DNA from: Parasulfuritortus sp037439465
GTDB lineage: Bacteria > Pseudomonadota > Gammaproteobacteria > Burkholderiales > Thiobacillaceae
Length of the DNA: 64,000 bases
Direction: 5' to 3'
NCBI GenBank assembly: GCA_037439465.1
Contig: JBBIVX010000003.1
Span: forward strand, 90,947-154,946
This document shows, in pieces, positions 8,434 to 16,852 of the stretch; within the stretch, counting starts at the first letter, position 1; every line of letters begins with the position of its first letter. The position numbers and the translations under genes were made by a program. The notes under the pieces are model-generated. The model saw nothing but the letters and a program-made list of their open reading frames with translations. It was not told the origin of the DNA and ran no database searches.

Positions 8434-9366
8434 ATGACCGGGACCACATCCGTCCAGGTGGCGCGCCTTCGCACCAACATAGCCCGACGCAAGCTCTGGG
8501 ACCTGCTGTTCGCTCTCCTCGGCATCCTCGCCCTGGCCATTGGCATCTTGACCATCGCGGTGCTGTTCGCAGACATGCTGATCAATGGCTGGGAACGCCT
8601 GCATCCTGAGTTCTTCACCCACTTTCCGTCGCGACGCGCGGCACAGGCCGGCATCCTCTCGGCCTGGGTCGGCAGCGTGCTGGTGATGCTGGTGACCGCC
8701 GCCGTGGCGGTGCCCTTGGGCGTGGCCGCCGGCATCTGGCTGGAGGAATACGCGCCGCACCATTGGCTTACCGATGTCATCGAGATCAACATAAACAATC
8801 TCGCTGGCGTGCCATCGATCATCTACGGCCTGCTGGCGCTCGGTCTGTTCGTGTATGCCTTCGATCTCGGCCAGAGCATACGCACAGCAGGGCTGACGCT
8901 GGGACTGCTGATCCTGCCTATCGTGATCGTCGCCACGCGCGAAGCGATACGCGCCATTCCACAGGTGATACGCGAGGGCGCCTACGCGCTCGGCGCCACC
9001 CGCTGGCAGACGGTGAAGCACCACATACTGCCCTACTCGCTGCCGGGGATACTTACCGGCGTCATCATCGGCATGGCACGCGCCATCGGCGAGACCGCGC
9101 CGATCATCACCATCGGGGCGTTGACCTTCATCGCTTTCCTGCCGCCGGCGCCAGTCACCGCCGCGGCCCCGTTCATCAGCTTCGAGTGGTTGCAGGCACC
9201 CTTCACGGTGATGCCGATCCAGATATTCAACTGGACTTCGCGCCCGGAGGCCGCCTTCCAGGCCAATGCCGCCGCCGCCGGCGTCGTCCTCATCGCCATG
9301 ACCCTGGCCATGAACGGCCTGGCGATCTGGCTGCGCTACCGTCTGCGCAAAAACATCAAATGGTAA
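8434..9366 (+). CDS. pstA: Phosphate ABC transporter permease PstA
   Basis: Second membrane subunit of the phosphate importer, forming the channel with PstC. The 310-residue protein has six predicted membrane helices and a MetI-type permease domain. The EAA-like loop REGAYALGATRWQTVKHHILPYSLPGILTG is the PstB docking site and closely parallels the loop of PstC. The C-terminal extension, with an additional periplasmic loop before the last helix (residues about 215-275), is normal for PstA. Start ATG 8434 lies one base after the pstC stop; the stop is 4 bases before pstB. Confidence 0.93.
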   Translation: MTGTTSVQVARLRTNIARRKLWDLLFALLGILALAIGILTIAVLFADMLINGWERLHPEFFTHFPSRRAAQAGILSAWVGSVLVMLVTAAVAVPLGVAAGIWLEEYAPHHWLTDVIEININNLAGVPSIIYGLLALGLFVYAFDLGQSIRTAGLTLGLLILPIVIVATREAIRAIPQVIREGAYALGATRWQTVKHHILPYSLPGILTGVIIGMARAIGETAPIITIGALTFIAFLPPAPVTAAAPFISFEWLQAPFTVMPIQIFNWTSRPEAAFQANAAAAGVVLIAMTLAMNGLAIWLRYRLRKNIKW

Positions 9367-9370
9367 TCTT

Positions 9371-10162
9371 ATGAACGATACGCCCTGCGGGATCGCCTCG
9401 CTGCCGATAAAGGCCGAAGTCAAGGATTTCAACTTCTACTACGGTAGTTTTCAGGCGATCAAAAATGTCAACATGCCGCTCTGCGACAAGAAGGTGACGG
9501 CATTGATCGGCCCCTCGGGCTGCGGCAAGAGTACGCTATTGCGCTCGTTCAACCGCATGCACGACCTATACAGCGGCAATCGCTATGAGGGCGAGATCGT
9601 GCTCCATCCCGACCGGACCAATCTGCTCGATCCGCGCGTCGATCCCATCGAGGTGCGTATGCGCCTGTCCATGGTGTTCCAGAAGCCGAATCCGTTCCCA
9701 AAATCCATCTATGAGAACGTGATCTACGGGCAGCGCGTGCGCGGCGTCAACAAGCGCTCCCTGCTCGACGACAAGGTCGAGCAGGCGCTCACCCAGGCAG
9801 CGCTGTGGAACGAGGTCAAGCACCGCCTGCACGACATGGCCTTCACCCTTTCGGGCGGTCAACAGCAGCGCCTGTGCATCGCCCGCGCGCTCGCCACCGA
9901 GCCCGAGATCTTGCTCTTCGACGAGCCGACCTCGGCCCTCGATCCCATCGCCACCGCCAGCATCGAGGAGCTCATCCAGGAGCTGAAGGAGCAAGTCACC
10001 ATACTCATCGTCACCCACAACATGCAGCAGGCGGCGCGGGTATCAGACTTCACCGCCTACATGTACCTTGGCGAATTGATCGAGTTCGGCTACACCGACG
10101 AAATCTTCATCAAGCCACGCGACAAGCGCACCGAGGATTACATCACCGGCCGTTTTGGATAA
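9371..10162 (+). CDS. pstB: Phosphate ABC transporter ATP-binding protein PstB
   Basis: ATPase that powers phosphate import through PstCA. The 263-residue protein has a Walker A GPSGCGKST at about residues 47-55, a Q-loop at MVFQKPNPFPKSIYENV (the PNPFP stretch is diagnostic for PstB), the ABC signature LSGGQQQRLCIARAL, Walker B ILLFDEPTSALDP and a switch His in THNMQQA. All catalytic motifs are intact. It is in the operon directly after pstA and 3 bases before phoU, the regulator that couples the transporter to PhoR. Confidence 0.97.
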   Translation: MNDTPCGIASLPIKAEVKDFNFYYGSFQAIKNVNMPLCDKKVTALIGPSGCGKSTLLRSFNRMHDLYSGNRYEGEIVLHPDRTNLLDPRVDPIEVRMRLSMVFQKPNPFPKSIYENVIYGQRVRGVNKRSLLDDKVEQALTQAALWNEVKHRLHDMAFTLSGGQQQRLCIARALATEPEILLFDEPTSALDPIATASIEELIQELKEQVTILIVTHNMQQAARVSDFTAYMYLGELIEFGYTDEIFIKPRDKRTEDYITGRFG

Positions 10163-10165
10163 GCC

Positions 10166-10873
10166 ATGAACACACATCTTTTCAAGCAATTCGATTCTGA
10201 ACTCGACGCCATCCGTGCCCACCTCGCCCGCATGGGCGGTCTGGTCGAGGAACAGGTCAAGGGCGCCATACAGGCGTTCACCGAAAGCGAACGCGATGAG
10301 GCCGAGCGGATCGTCGCCCGCGACCGCAGCATCGACGAGATGGAAATCGCCATCGATGATGCCTGTGCCCACCTCATCGCCCGGCGGCAGCCGGCCGCCA
10401 TCGACCTGCGCATGGTTATGGCGGTGGGCAAAACCGTCACCGACCTCGAACGCATCGGCGATGAAGCGAAAAAGATCGCCAAGGCGACGCGCAAGATACT
10501 CGACCGCGGTCTCGGGCAGGAATTGACCCGGCTGATCGACATCGTCGGCATGGGCGGCGCAACGGCCGGCATGCTGCATGATGTGCTCGATGCCTTTGCC
10601 CGCCTCGACGTCACGGCGGCGGCCGCCGTCGTCCGCCAGGACAAGGAGATCGACCGCCATTTCCGTGCCATCGTGCGCCAGTTGGTCACCTACATGATGG
10701 AGGATGCGCGCACCATCTCCACCGCGCTCGACATCATCTTCATCGCCAAGTCGATCGAACGTATCGGCGACCACTGCAAGAACATCGCCGAGGACATCAT
10801 CTATGTCGCCGAGGGCCGCGACGTCCGTCATATCGGCCTCAACGCCCTCGAACGCGAGGTCAAGGGAGAGTGA
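10166..10873 (+). CDS. phoU: Phosphate signalling regulator PhoU
   Basis: Cytosolic negative regulator that, when phosphate is plentiful, ties the Pst transporter to the PhoR kinase and keeps PhoB unphosphorylated. The 235-residue protein consists of two tandem three-helix PhoU domains, each with the E/D-rich metal-binding signature: VTDLERIGDEAKKIAKATR in the first half and AKSIERIGDHCKNIAEDIIY in the second. It follows pstB by 3 bases and its stop overlaps the GTG start of phoB, so the sensing and signalling parts are made together. Confidence 0.95.
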   Translation: MNTHLFKQFDSELDAIRAHLARMGGLVEEQVKGAIQAFTESERDEAERIVARDRSIDEMEIAIDDACAHLIARRQPAAIDLRMVMAVGKTVTDLERIGDEAKKIAKATRKILDRGLGQELTRLIDIVGMGGATAGMLHDVLDAFARLDVTAAAAVVRQDKEIDRHFRAIVRQLVTYMMEDARTISTALDIIFIAKSIERIGDHCKNIAEDIIYVAEGRDVRHIGLNALEREVKGE

Positions 10874-11568
10874 GCCACACCGCTCCGCGCGTGCTGGTGG
10901 TCGAGGATGAAGCGGCCATCAGGGAGCTTCTGGTTCTCACGCTGCGCCAGGGCGGCTTCGAACCCGCCTTGGCCGCCAGCGCCGAAGAGGCCGTCAACGA
11001 GATCAGGCGCGAGCTGCCGGCCGTGCTGTTGCTTGATCTGATGCTGCCCGGCACATCCGGTCTGGCCCTGGCCAAACGTCTGCGCGCCGATGAGCGCACG
11101 CGCACGCTGCCGATCATCATGGTCACGGCCCGCGCCGAGGAACAGGACCGGGTGCAGGGCCTGGAGATAGGCGCCGACGACTATGTCGTCAAACCGTTCT
11201 CGCCCAAGGAGCTGGTGGCCCGTCTCCGCGCCGTGCTGCGGCGGCGGGCGCCGCACCACTCGGGCGAAGTCGTCGAGATCGGCGCCGTCCGCCTTGACCC
11301 CGGCGCCCATAGCGTGACCTGCGGCGGCCAGCCAAGGAATCTGGGGCCGACCGAATTTACGCTGTTGCAGTTTCTGATGCACCACCCCAATCGCGTATTC
11401 AGCCGCGACCAGCTGCTCGATGCCTTGCGCGGCGACCACAGCTTTATCGGCGAGCGCACGATCGATGTCTATGTCCGCCGCCTGCGACTTGGGCTTGGGC
11501 CATACGGCGAGACGCTGATCGAGACGGTGCGCGGCCTCGGCTACAAGCTGGTGGCGGCGAAGGCATGA
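10870..11568 (+). CDS. phoB: Phosphate regulon response regulator PhoB
   Basis: Two-component response regulator that activates Pho-box promoters under phosphate starvation. The 232-residue protein has a receiver domain with the acidic pair EDE near the N-terminus, phospho-acceptor Asp56 in LLLDLMLPG, Thr86 in MVTA and Lys108 in VVKPF. It is followed by an OmpR-type winged-helix domain (about residues 135-230) with the recognition-helix region ERTIDVYVRRLRLGL. Start GTG 10870 overlaps the phoU stop (GTGA) and the stop overlaps phoR (ATGA). Its likely own binding site is the Pho box at 6449. Confidence 0.95.
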   Translation: MSHTAPRVLVVEDEAAIRELLVLTLRQGGFEPALAASAEEAVNEIRRELPAVLLLDLMLPGTSGLALAKRLRADERTRTLPIIMVTARAEEQDRVQGLEIGADDYVVKPFSPKELVARLRAVLRRRAPHHSGEVVEIGAVRLDPGAHSVTCGGQPRNLGPTEFTLLQFLMHHPNRVFSRDQLLDALRGDHSFIGERTIDVYVRRLRLGLGPYGETLIETVRGLGYKLVAAKA

Positions 11569-12809
11569 ACGGCGGAGTGTTGAGCCTCCTCCTGGGCGCG
11601 CTGGCGCTCGTGTTGGCCATCCTGCTCCACCGGCAATGGCGGCAAGGCCAGCGACTGCGCCACTGGCTCGACGACCCGGAACAGCGCGCGATGCCGGAGG
11701 CGACCGGAATGTGGCAGGATATCTATGCCCGCCTCGGGCGTTGGCGGCGACAAGCCCGAGAGGAGCGCTCCGCGCTCAACGCCAGCCTGGAGCATTTTCG
11801 TCTGGCGGCACAGGCCTTGCCCGATGGCGTCATCATGCTTGACGGCCAGGGGCGCATCGAGTGGCTGAATGCCATGGCATGCCGCCACTTCGGCCTCGAC
11901 GCAGACCGTGACATCGGGGCCAGGGTGGAGCCGTTGATCCGCGCCAGCGGTTTCCACGAATGGCTGGCCGCCTCTCGCGCTGGCGGGCAGGCGGCGTCCT
12001 TCAGGCTCGAAGCCGGCAGCACGGCGCCGCTGCGGGTGCTGTCGCTGCTGCCACTCTCTTTCGCCATCGATGGCCTCCTGCTGCTGTCGCGCGACATTAC
12101 CGAGATCACCCGCACCGAGGCCATGCGCCGCGACTTCATCGCCAATGTGTCGCATGAGCTGCGCACACCGCTGACCGTCATCGCCGGTTTCAGCGAACAA
12201 TTGGCGGCCGCCGAGGCGCCCGCTGGCGACGCCGCCAAACCCTACCTGGCCCTGATAGCCGAGCAGGCGGAGCGCATGGGCCGTCTGGTGGAGGACCTGC
12301 TCACCCTCTCCCGCCTGGAAAACGATAGCGCGCCGCTACGCGAGGACACGGTCGACGTGCCGGCATTGGTGGCCACGCTGTGTGCCGAGGCCAAGGCCCT
12401 GGCGGCGGGCAGGCTGGAGATCGAATGCGGCGCGGTCACGGCAGGCAGCGTGCGCGGCAACGCCGACGAGCTCAGGAGCGCCTTCGGCAACCTGATATCG
12501 AATGCGGTGCGCTACACGCCGGCGGGCGGCCGCGTGACCTTGGGCTGGCAACTCGACGCGGCAGGCTGTCCGGTGTTCACGGTGACGGATACCGGCATCG
12601 GCATTGCGCCGGCGCACATACCGCGGCTGACCGAACGTTTCTACCGCGTCGACAAGGGGCGCTCGGCCACCAGCGGCGGCACCGGCCTTGGCCTCGCCAT
12701 CGTCAAACATGTGCTGGCGCGCCACCAGGCGACGCTGTCGATACGTTCGGAAGTCGGCCGCGGCAGCGAGTTCGCCGTGCGCCTGCCGCGCGAGCGGCGG
12801 GTGGAGTGA
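11565..12809 (+). CDS. phoR: Phosphate regulon sensor histidine kinase PhoR
   Basis: Membrane-bound sensor kinase partner of PhoB. The 414-residue protein has one N-terminal membrane segment (about residues 4-22), a charged linker, a PAS domain (about 70-175), then the dimerisation/phosphotransfer helix with the phosphorylated His197 in FIANVSHELRTPL, and a HATPase domain with N-box (LRSAFGNLISNAVRYTP), G1 (DTGIGI) and G2 (GGTGLGLAIVKH). The short N-terminus without a large periplasmic domain is typical of PhoR, which senses through PstSCAB-PhoU. Start ATG 11565 overlaps the phoB stop. It ends 15 bases before the convergent rlmL gene. Confidence 0.94.
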   Translation: MNGGVLSLLLGALALVLAILLHRQWRQGQRLRHWLDDPEQRAMPEATGMWQDIYARLGRWRRQAREERSALNASLEHFRLAAQALPDGVIMLDGQGRIEWLNAMACRHFGLDADRDIGARVEPLIRASGFHEWLAASRAGGQAASFRLEAGSTAPLRVLSLLPLSFAIDGLLLLSRDITEITRTEAMRRDFIANVSHELRTPLTVIAGFSEQLAAAEAPAGDAAKPYLALIAEQAERMGRLVEDLLTLSRLENDSAPLREDTVDVPALVATLCAEAKALAAGRLEIECGAVTAGSVRGNADELRSAFGNLISNAVRYTPAGGRVTLGWQLDAAGCPVFTVTDTGIGIAPAHIPRLTERFYRVDKGRSATSGGTGLGLAIVKHVLARHQATLSIRSEVGRGSEFAVRLPRERRVE

Positions 12810-12824
12810 AGGCAGCGCGCCTTT

Positions 12825-14270
12825 TCAGCGGGCACGCAACGATCCGGCCTCGACCCGGTATTCGTAGAGCCGGCATTCCAGCGGGCCGTTGTAGAGCGGC
12901 GTCCGCCGGGTGGCCTTGAGGCCGATCTGGCGGGGCAGATCCGGGTCGGCTGAGAGCAGATGCGCGGTCCAGCCGGTGAAACGCTGTTTCAGGGCATCGC
13001 CGAGTGCCCGGTAGAAGGCGGCGAAATCCGCCGGCCGCACCTCGCCGTCGCGCGGCGTACTGGCGGCCCGGCCGACGGCGAGGCGGATGCCGTAGGGCGG
13101 GTTGCTGACGATGAGTCCCGCCTCGGCCGGGGCCGGAATTGCCAGTACATCGCCCTCGCGCAGCGTGACACAATCGAGCAATCCCGCGGCCTTGAAGTTG
13201 AGGCCGGCGGCACGGACCATGTTGGGATCGAGGTCGCAACCATAGAGTGGCAGGGCACGTTTTTCACCTTGAGCCGCCTCGGCGTCCTTGCGCAGCCGCG
13301 TCCATTCCACCTTGTCGAAGCCGGCGAGGTTCTCGAAAGCGAAGTGCCGCTTCAGGCCAGGCGCCATGTTCAACGCCAGCATGGCCGCCTCCAGCAATAT
13401 CGTGCCGCCGCCCATCATGGGGTCGAGCAGTGGCTTCTGCGGCGTCCAGCCGGACAGTATCAAGAGCCCGGCGGCAAGGTTTTCATTGAGCGGCGCGGGC
13501 GCGGGCTCGACCCGATAGCCACGGCGGTTGAGCGGGGCGCCGGACAGGTCGAGGTAGAGGCTGAAGCGATCGCGCTCCAGATAGATGAGTATGGGCACAT
13601 CGGGAGCGCGCGGCTCAACGTCGGGCCTGGGCAGATGATCCTGGCGGAAACGGTCGCAGACAGCATCCTTGATCTTGAGGGTAACGAAGTTGAGGCTCTT
13701 AAGCGGGCAGTCATGGGCGACCGTGCGCACAGCGAGGGTCTTGTCGTGGCCGAACCAATCGCTCCAGGGCAGGGCGAGCGCGGCGTCGTAGAGGTCTTCC
13801 TCGCGTCGGTAAGGGCCGGCCGCCACCCGCCAGAGCACGCGAATGGCGAGCCGGCTCCATAGGTTGATCTTCCAGGCCAGGACAAGGTCGCCCGCGCAAC
13901 CGACGCCCCCTGAGGCTGGTTCCACTTCGGCGGCGCCGAGGTCGGCGAGTTCCTGCGCAGTCTGTGCCTCCAGGCCGCGCGGGCAGGGGCAGAAGAGAGA
14001 AAGCCTGGCCGCTTCCGGCGGCTTTGGTTTCGGCCGGCGCCGTTGCGCCGCGGCCTCCGGCCCCGGCCGGGCCGGGGGCCGGGCAGGCGACTTGGCGGCC
14101 GGGACCGCCGCCGGCGGCGTCGCGTCCGGTGCGGTCTTGGGGGCGGGCGAGCGGTCTTTTTGCAAGGGGCTCCAGCGTAGCGGCTTGTGCTTGGCACGCG
14201 GCTGGCCGGCGGCGGCGATAGGCTTCAGACGCAATGTCTTGCGCGGTGGCTTGGCGGTGGGGGGAGACAA
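12825..14270 (-). CDS. rlmL: 23S rRNA guanine-N2 methyltransferase, RlmL type, with basic N-terminal extension
   Basis: Predicted to methylate a guanine N2 in 23S rRNA (G2445 in E. coli) using S-adenosylmethionine. Residues about 95-480 match the RlmL half of E. coli RlmKL: a ferredoxin-like/THUMP region (RGLEAQTAQELADLGA onward, VAHDCPLKSLNFVTLKIKDAVCDRF) and a methyltransferase domain with the SAM motif LLDPMMGGGTILLEAAM and catalytic motif IV IVSNPPYGIR. The RlmK half is absent, so this is the unfused form. The first ~90 residues are a Pro/Ala/Lys/Arg-rich, probably disordered tail not expected in the core family; the start may lie further downstream, but no strong alternative ATG is evident. 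Last gene of the gshA-gshB-apbE-dinB-rlmL group. Confidence 0.88.
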   Translation of the reverse strand: MSPPTAKPPRKTLRLKPIAAAGQPRAKHKPLRWSPLQKDRSPAPKTAPDATPPAAVPAAKSPARPPARPGPEAAAQRRRPKPKPPEAARLSLFCPCPRGLEAQTAQELADLGAAEVEPASGGVGCAGDLVLAWKINLWSRLAIRVLWRVAAGPYRREEDLYDAALALPWSDWFGHDKTLAVRTVAHDCPLKSLNFVTLKIKDAVCDRFRQDHLPRPDVEPRAPDVPILIYLERDRFSLYLDLSGAPLNRRGYRVEPAPAPLNENLAAGLLILSGWTPQKPLLDPMMGGGTILLEAAMLALNMAPGLKRHFAFENLAGFDKVEWTRLRKDAEAAQGEKRALPLYGCDLDPNMVRAAGLNFKAAGLLDCVTLREGDVLAIPAPAEAGLIVSNPPYGIRLAVGRAASTPRDGEVRPADFAAFYRALGDALKQRFTGWTAHLLSADPDLPRQIGLKATRRTPLYNGPLECRLYEYRVEAGSLRAR

Positions 14271-14311
14271 GGCGTGTCCTCAGGAAGGCGGCCAGACTGC
14301 CGCCGGCGGGT

Positions 14312-14845
14312 TCAGCGGTCCGTCTGACTGGCCGCGTCGATAAGTTTTTCCATCTTGCGCCGGTAATAGACGTAATCCATTTCCGGGCAGGGACCGCCCA
14401 GGCGGGTAATCACGGCGGAGATCTGGCCACGGTGATGCACAGAGTGGGCGAAGAGATGGCTGAGGGCGTCGCGCACCCACATGCGGCGCGGCTTGCCGTC
14501 GCTGCTGACGAAGTCGATCTCGCCTTCATAATGGCTGTCCGGCTGCCGCTCCAGCCAATCCTGCAGTTTGCGGGTTTCCTGGCGCATGGCGCCTTGCAAT
14601 TCGCGCCAGAGGCGATGGCGCATTTCGTGGTATGCCGTACTCGGGTTGACACCCTGCAACCGCGCCAGCCAGAGCTGGCCGGCCGTCAGCATGTGCTCCA
14701 CGGTGTGGTGGATGCTGCGGAAGTAGAGTCCTTCGTCCCGTTCGATCGCCTCCGGCCGCAGGCGGCCGAGCGCCTCGAACAACACGTCATTGGCCCAATG
14801 CTGATAATCCGCCTGCACCACGAAATAACGTTTCCATGTATACAT
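14312..14845 (-). CDS. DinB/YfiT-family metal-dependent hydrolase-like protein
   Basis: A 177-residue four-helix-bundle protein of the DinB superfamily, whose members include mycothiol/bacillithiol-dependent transferases and proteins of unknown function. The expected metal-site histidines are visible in SIHHTVEHMLTAGQLW (helix 2) and LFAHSVHHRGQ (helix 3), and the N-terminus YQHWANDVLFEAL is typical. ATG 14845 is chosen because AGGGG lies eight bases upstream; the longer frame reaching 14878 would overlap apbE. Its position behind gshA-gshB is suggestive, since some relatives use low-molecular-weight thiols, but a glutathione role is inference only. Confidence 0.82.
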   Translation of the reverse strand: MYTWKRYFVVQADYQHWANDVLFEALGRLRPEAIERDEGLYFRSIHHTVEHMLTAGQLWLARLQGVNPSTAYHEMRHRLWRELQGAMRQETRKLQDWLERQPDSHYEGEIDFVSSDGKPRRMWVRDALSHLFAHSVHHRGQISAVITRLGGPCPEMDYVYYRRKMEKLIDAASQTDR

Positions 14846-14861
14846 GTCCCGATCCCCTTTT

Positions 14862-15911
14862 TTAATTCGCCACGGCAAGCGGCGTCGTGTCCTGCCAAGC
14901 CAGCCTGGCCCCCATGGCTGGGGTGGCGGCAGCGCGACCTTGCGCGTCGATAAACAGCACTTCCGTCACGCCCATCCTGGCCGCCATTTTGCCCCATTCT
15001 CGCGGCCCGGCGATGAAAATCGGCTTGCTGGCGACGTCCGAGCGCGTGCCGGCCGCCTCGCCACGCACCAATACCGTGACCGCCTGGGCGCCATCGGCCG
15101 GCCGGCCGCTGCGCGGGTCGATGAGATGGCAATAGCGCTTGCCGTCAAGTTCGAAATAGCGCTGGTAATCGCCGGAGGTGCCAATGGCTTCGCCGTCGCG
15201 CAGTGCCAGCGTGGCGATGGCGCCGGCACGGCGTGGGTGCTGGATGCCGACCTTCCAGGGGGTGCCGGCCTTGCTGCCCAGGGCGAGTATGTTGCCGCCG
15301 ATGTTGATGAGCGCGTTCTTCACGCCCTGGCTTTTCAGATAGGCGGCGGCAAGATCGAGGGCGTAGCCCTTGGCGTAACCGCCCAGGTCGATACGCACCG
15401 CCGGGTTGCGCGCGCTGAAGCGGGTGCCGTCGATGGCCACGTCGCTCAGGCGGGGATCGGCCCGCAACAGCCGTTCGATCGCGGCCGGGTCCGGCCGGCG
15501 CGGGGTGAAGACGTCGGCATGGAAGCCCCAGAGATGGATGAGTTGGCCGATGGCGGGATTGAAGAGCCCCCCCCCTTGTTCAGCATAGCGGCCGGCGTCG
15601 GCCAGGATGCGCGCCAACTCGGGCGAGAGCGTGCCCGTCACCGGTGCCTGCGCGATCGTCTCATTGAGGCGCTGCAGCTCGCTCGGCTGCCAGGCGTGCA
15701 AGCGGCCGTGCAGACGATCGAAATCGGCGAACACGTGCTCGGCCACTCGGCGGGCCTTGTCCTCCGGCTCGCCCTCGATGGTGATTTCAACCAGCGTGCC
15801 AAACACGTATGACTGCTGCTTGTAGAGTACCGGTCGGCCGCAGCCGACGAGCATGAGGGCAACGAGCGACAGTGTGAGGAGTAGACGGCCGGTCGTCCCG
15901 GCGCCATTCAT
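14862..15911 (-). CDS. apbE: FAD:protein FMN transferase, lipoprotein
   Basis: ApbE covalently attaches FMN from FAD to Thr/Ser residues of target flavoproteins such as NqrB/NqrC and RnfG, on the periplasmic side. The 349-residue protein starts with a signal peptide and lipobox LMLVGC (Cys about residue 24). Family motifs present are YVFGTLVEITIEG, a GG-type FAD loop, VRIDLGGYAKGYALD, ALINIGGNILALG, and a C-terminal Mg-binding block TRSDVASKPIFIAGP. Start ATG 15911 overlaps the gshB stop (ATGA), so it is in the same operon. It is separated from the DinB gene by 16 bases. The target flavoprotein is not encoded in this window. Confidence 0.92.
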   Translation of the reverse strand: MNGAGTTGRLLLTLSLVALMLVGCGRPVLYKQQSYVFGTLVEITIEGEPEDKARRVAEHVFADFDRLHGRLHAWQPSELQRLNETIAQAPVTGTLSPELARILADAGRYAEQGGGLFNPAIGQLIHLWGFHADVFTPRRPDPAAIERLLRADPRLSDVAIDGTRFSARNPAVRIDLGGYAKGYALDLAAAYLKSQGVKNALINIGGNILALGSKAGTPWKVGIQHPRRAGAIATLALRDGEAIGTSGDYQRYFELDGKRYCHLIDPRSGRPADGAQAVTVLVRGEAAGTRSDVASKPIFIAGPREWGKMAARMGVTEVLFIDAQGRAAATPAMGARLAWQDTTPLAVAN

Positions 15912-16852
15912 GCCGCCGCCTCTTTTTCGAGGGCGTCGATGAACCTGGCCGCCACGTCGAAGCCGGTCTGCGCCGCGATCTCGCGAAAGCAGGTGGGACT
16001 GGTGACGTTGATCTCGGTCAGCCGCTCGCCAATCACATCCAGGCCGACCAGGAGCAATCCTTCCGCCCACAGCGCCGGTCCCAGTGCCGCGGCGATCTCC
16101 CGGTCGCGCGCCGTCAACGGCCGCGCCACGCCGGTGCCGCCGGCGGCAAGATTGCCGCGCGTCTCGCCAGGGGCGGGCAGACGCGCCAAGACATACGGCA
16201 CCGGCTCGCCAGCGATGAGCAGCAGGCGTTTGTCGCCGGCGGCAATCTCGGGCAGGTAGCGCTGCGCCATCACCATGCGCGTCCCAAGCCTCGTCGCCGT
16301 CTCCAGGATGACGCCCAGATTGACGTCGCCGTCGCGCAGGCGAAAGATGCCGCTGCCGCCCATGGCATTGAGCGGCTTCACCACGATGTCGCCTTGCTCC
16401 GCCAAAAAACGGCGGATTTCGCTGCCCAGACTGCTCACCAGGGTAGGCGGGGCAAATTGCGGGAAGCGGGCGATGGCCAGCTTTTCGTTGAAATCGCGCA
16501 GCGCCCGCGGCCGATTATAGATGTGAGCACCTTCCCGCTCCGCCATTTCCAAGAGGTAAGTGGCGTTGAGGTAGGCCTCGTCGAAGGGGGGATCCTTGCG
16601 CATCAGCACCGCGTCGAGGTCGGATAGCGGCTGCCATTCTGCAGTGGCGGCGGCGCACCAGTCCGGCGTCGCGCCGGTCAGGGCAAGGCGCGTCATCCAT
16701 GCCAGCACCCTGCCGTCGCGCCAGGCCAGTTCGTCCGCGGTACAGGCGTAGAGAGTATGGCCACGTCGATCCGCCTCGACCATCATGGCGTAGGTGGAGT
16801 CCTTGACTATCTTGAAGCTCGCCAGCGGGTCGGCGACGAACAGCAGTTTCAT
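15908..16852 (-). CDS. gshB: Glutathione synthetase
   Basis: Second step of glutathione synthesis: joins gamma-glutamylcysteine and glycine with ATP. The 314-residue protein begins MKLLFVADPLASFKIVKDSTYAMM, a typical GshB N-terminal domain, followed by an ATP-grasp domain (about residues 125-305) with VVKPLNAMGGSGIF and the C-terminal metal-binding INVTSPTCFREI. Start ATG 16852 overlaps the upstream gshA stop (ATGA); longer frames would extend back into gshA without similarity to the family. Co-transcribed with gshA and apbE. Confidence 0.95.
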   Translation of the reverse strand: MKLLFVADPLASFKIVKDSTYAMMVEADRRGHTLYACTADELAWRDGRVLAWMTRLALTGATPDWCAAATAEWQPLSDLDAVLMRKDPPFDEAYLNATYLLEMAEREGAHIYNRPRALRDFNEKLAIARFPQFAPPTLVSSLGSEIRRFLAEQGDIVVKPLNAMGGSGIFRLRDGDVNLGVILETATRLGTRMVMAQRYLPEIAAGDKRLLLIAGEPVPYVLARLPAPGETRGNLAAGGTGVARPLTARDREIAAALGPALWAEGLLLVGLDVIGERLTEINVTSPTCFREIAAQTGFDVAARFIDALEKEAAA

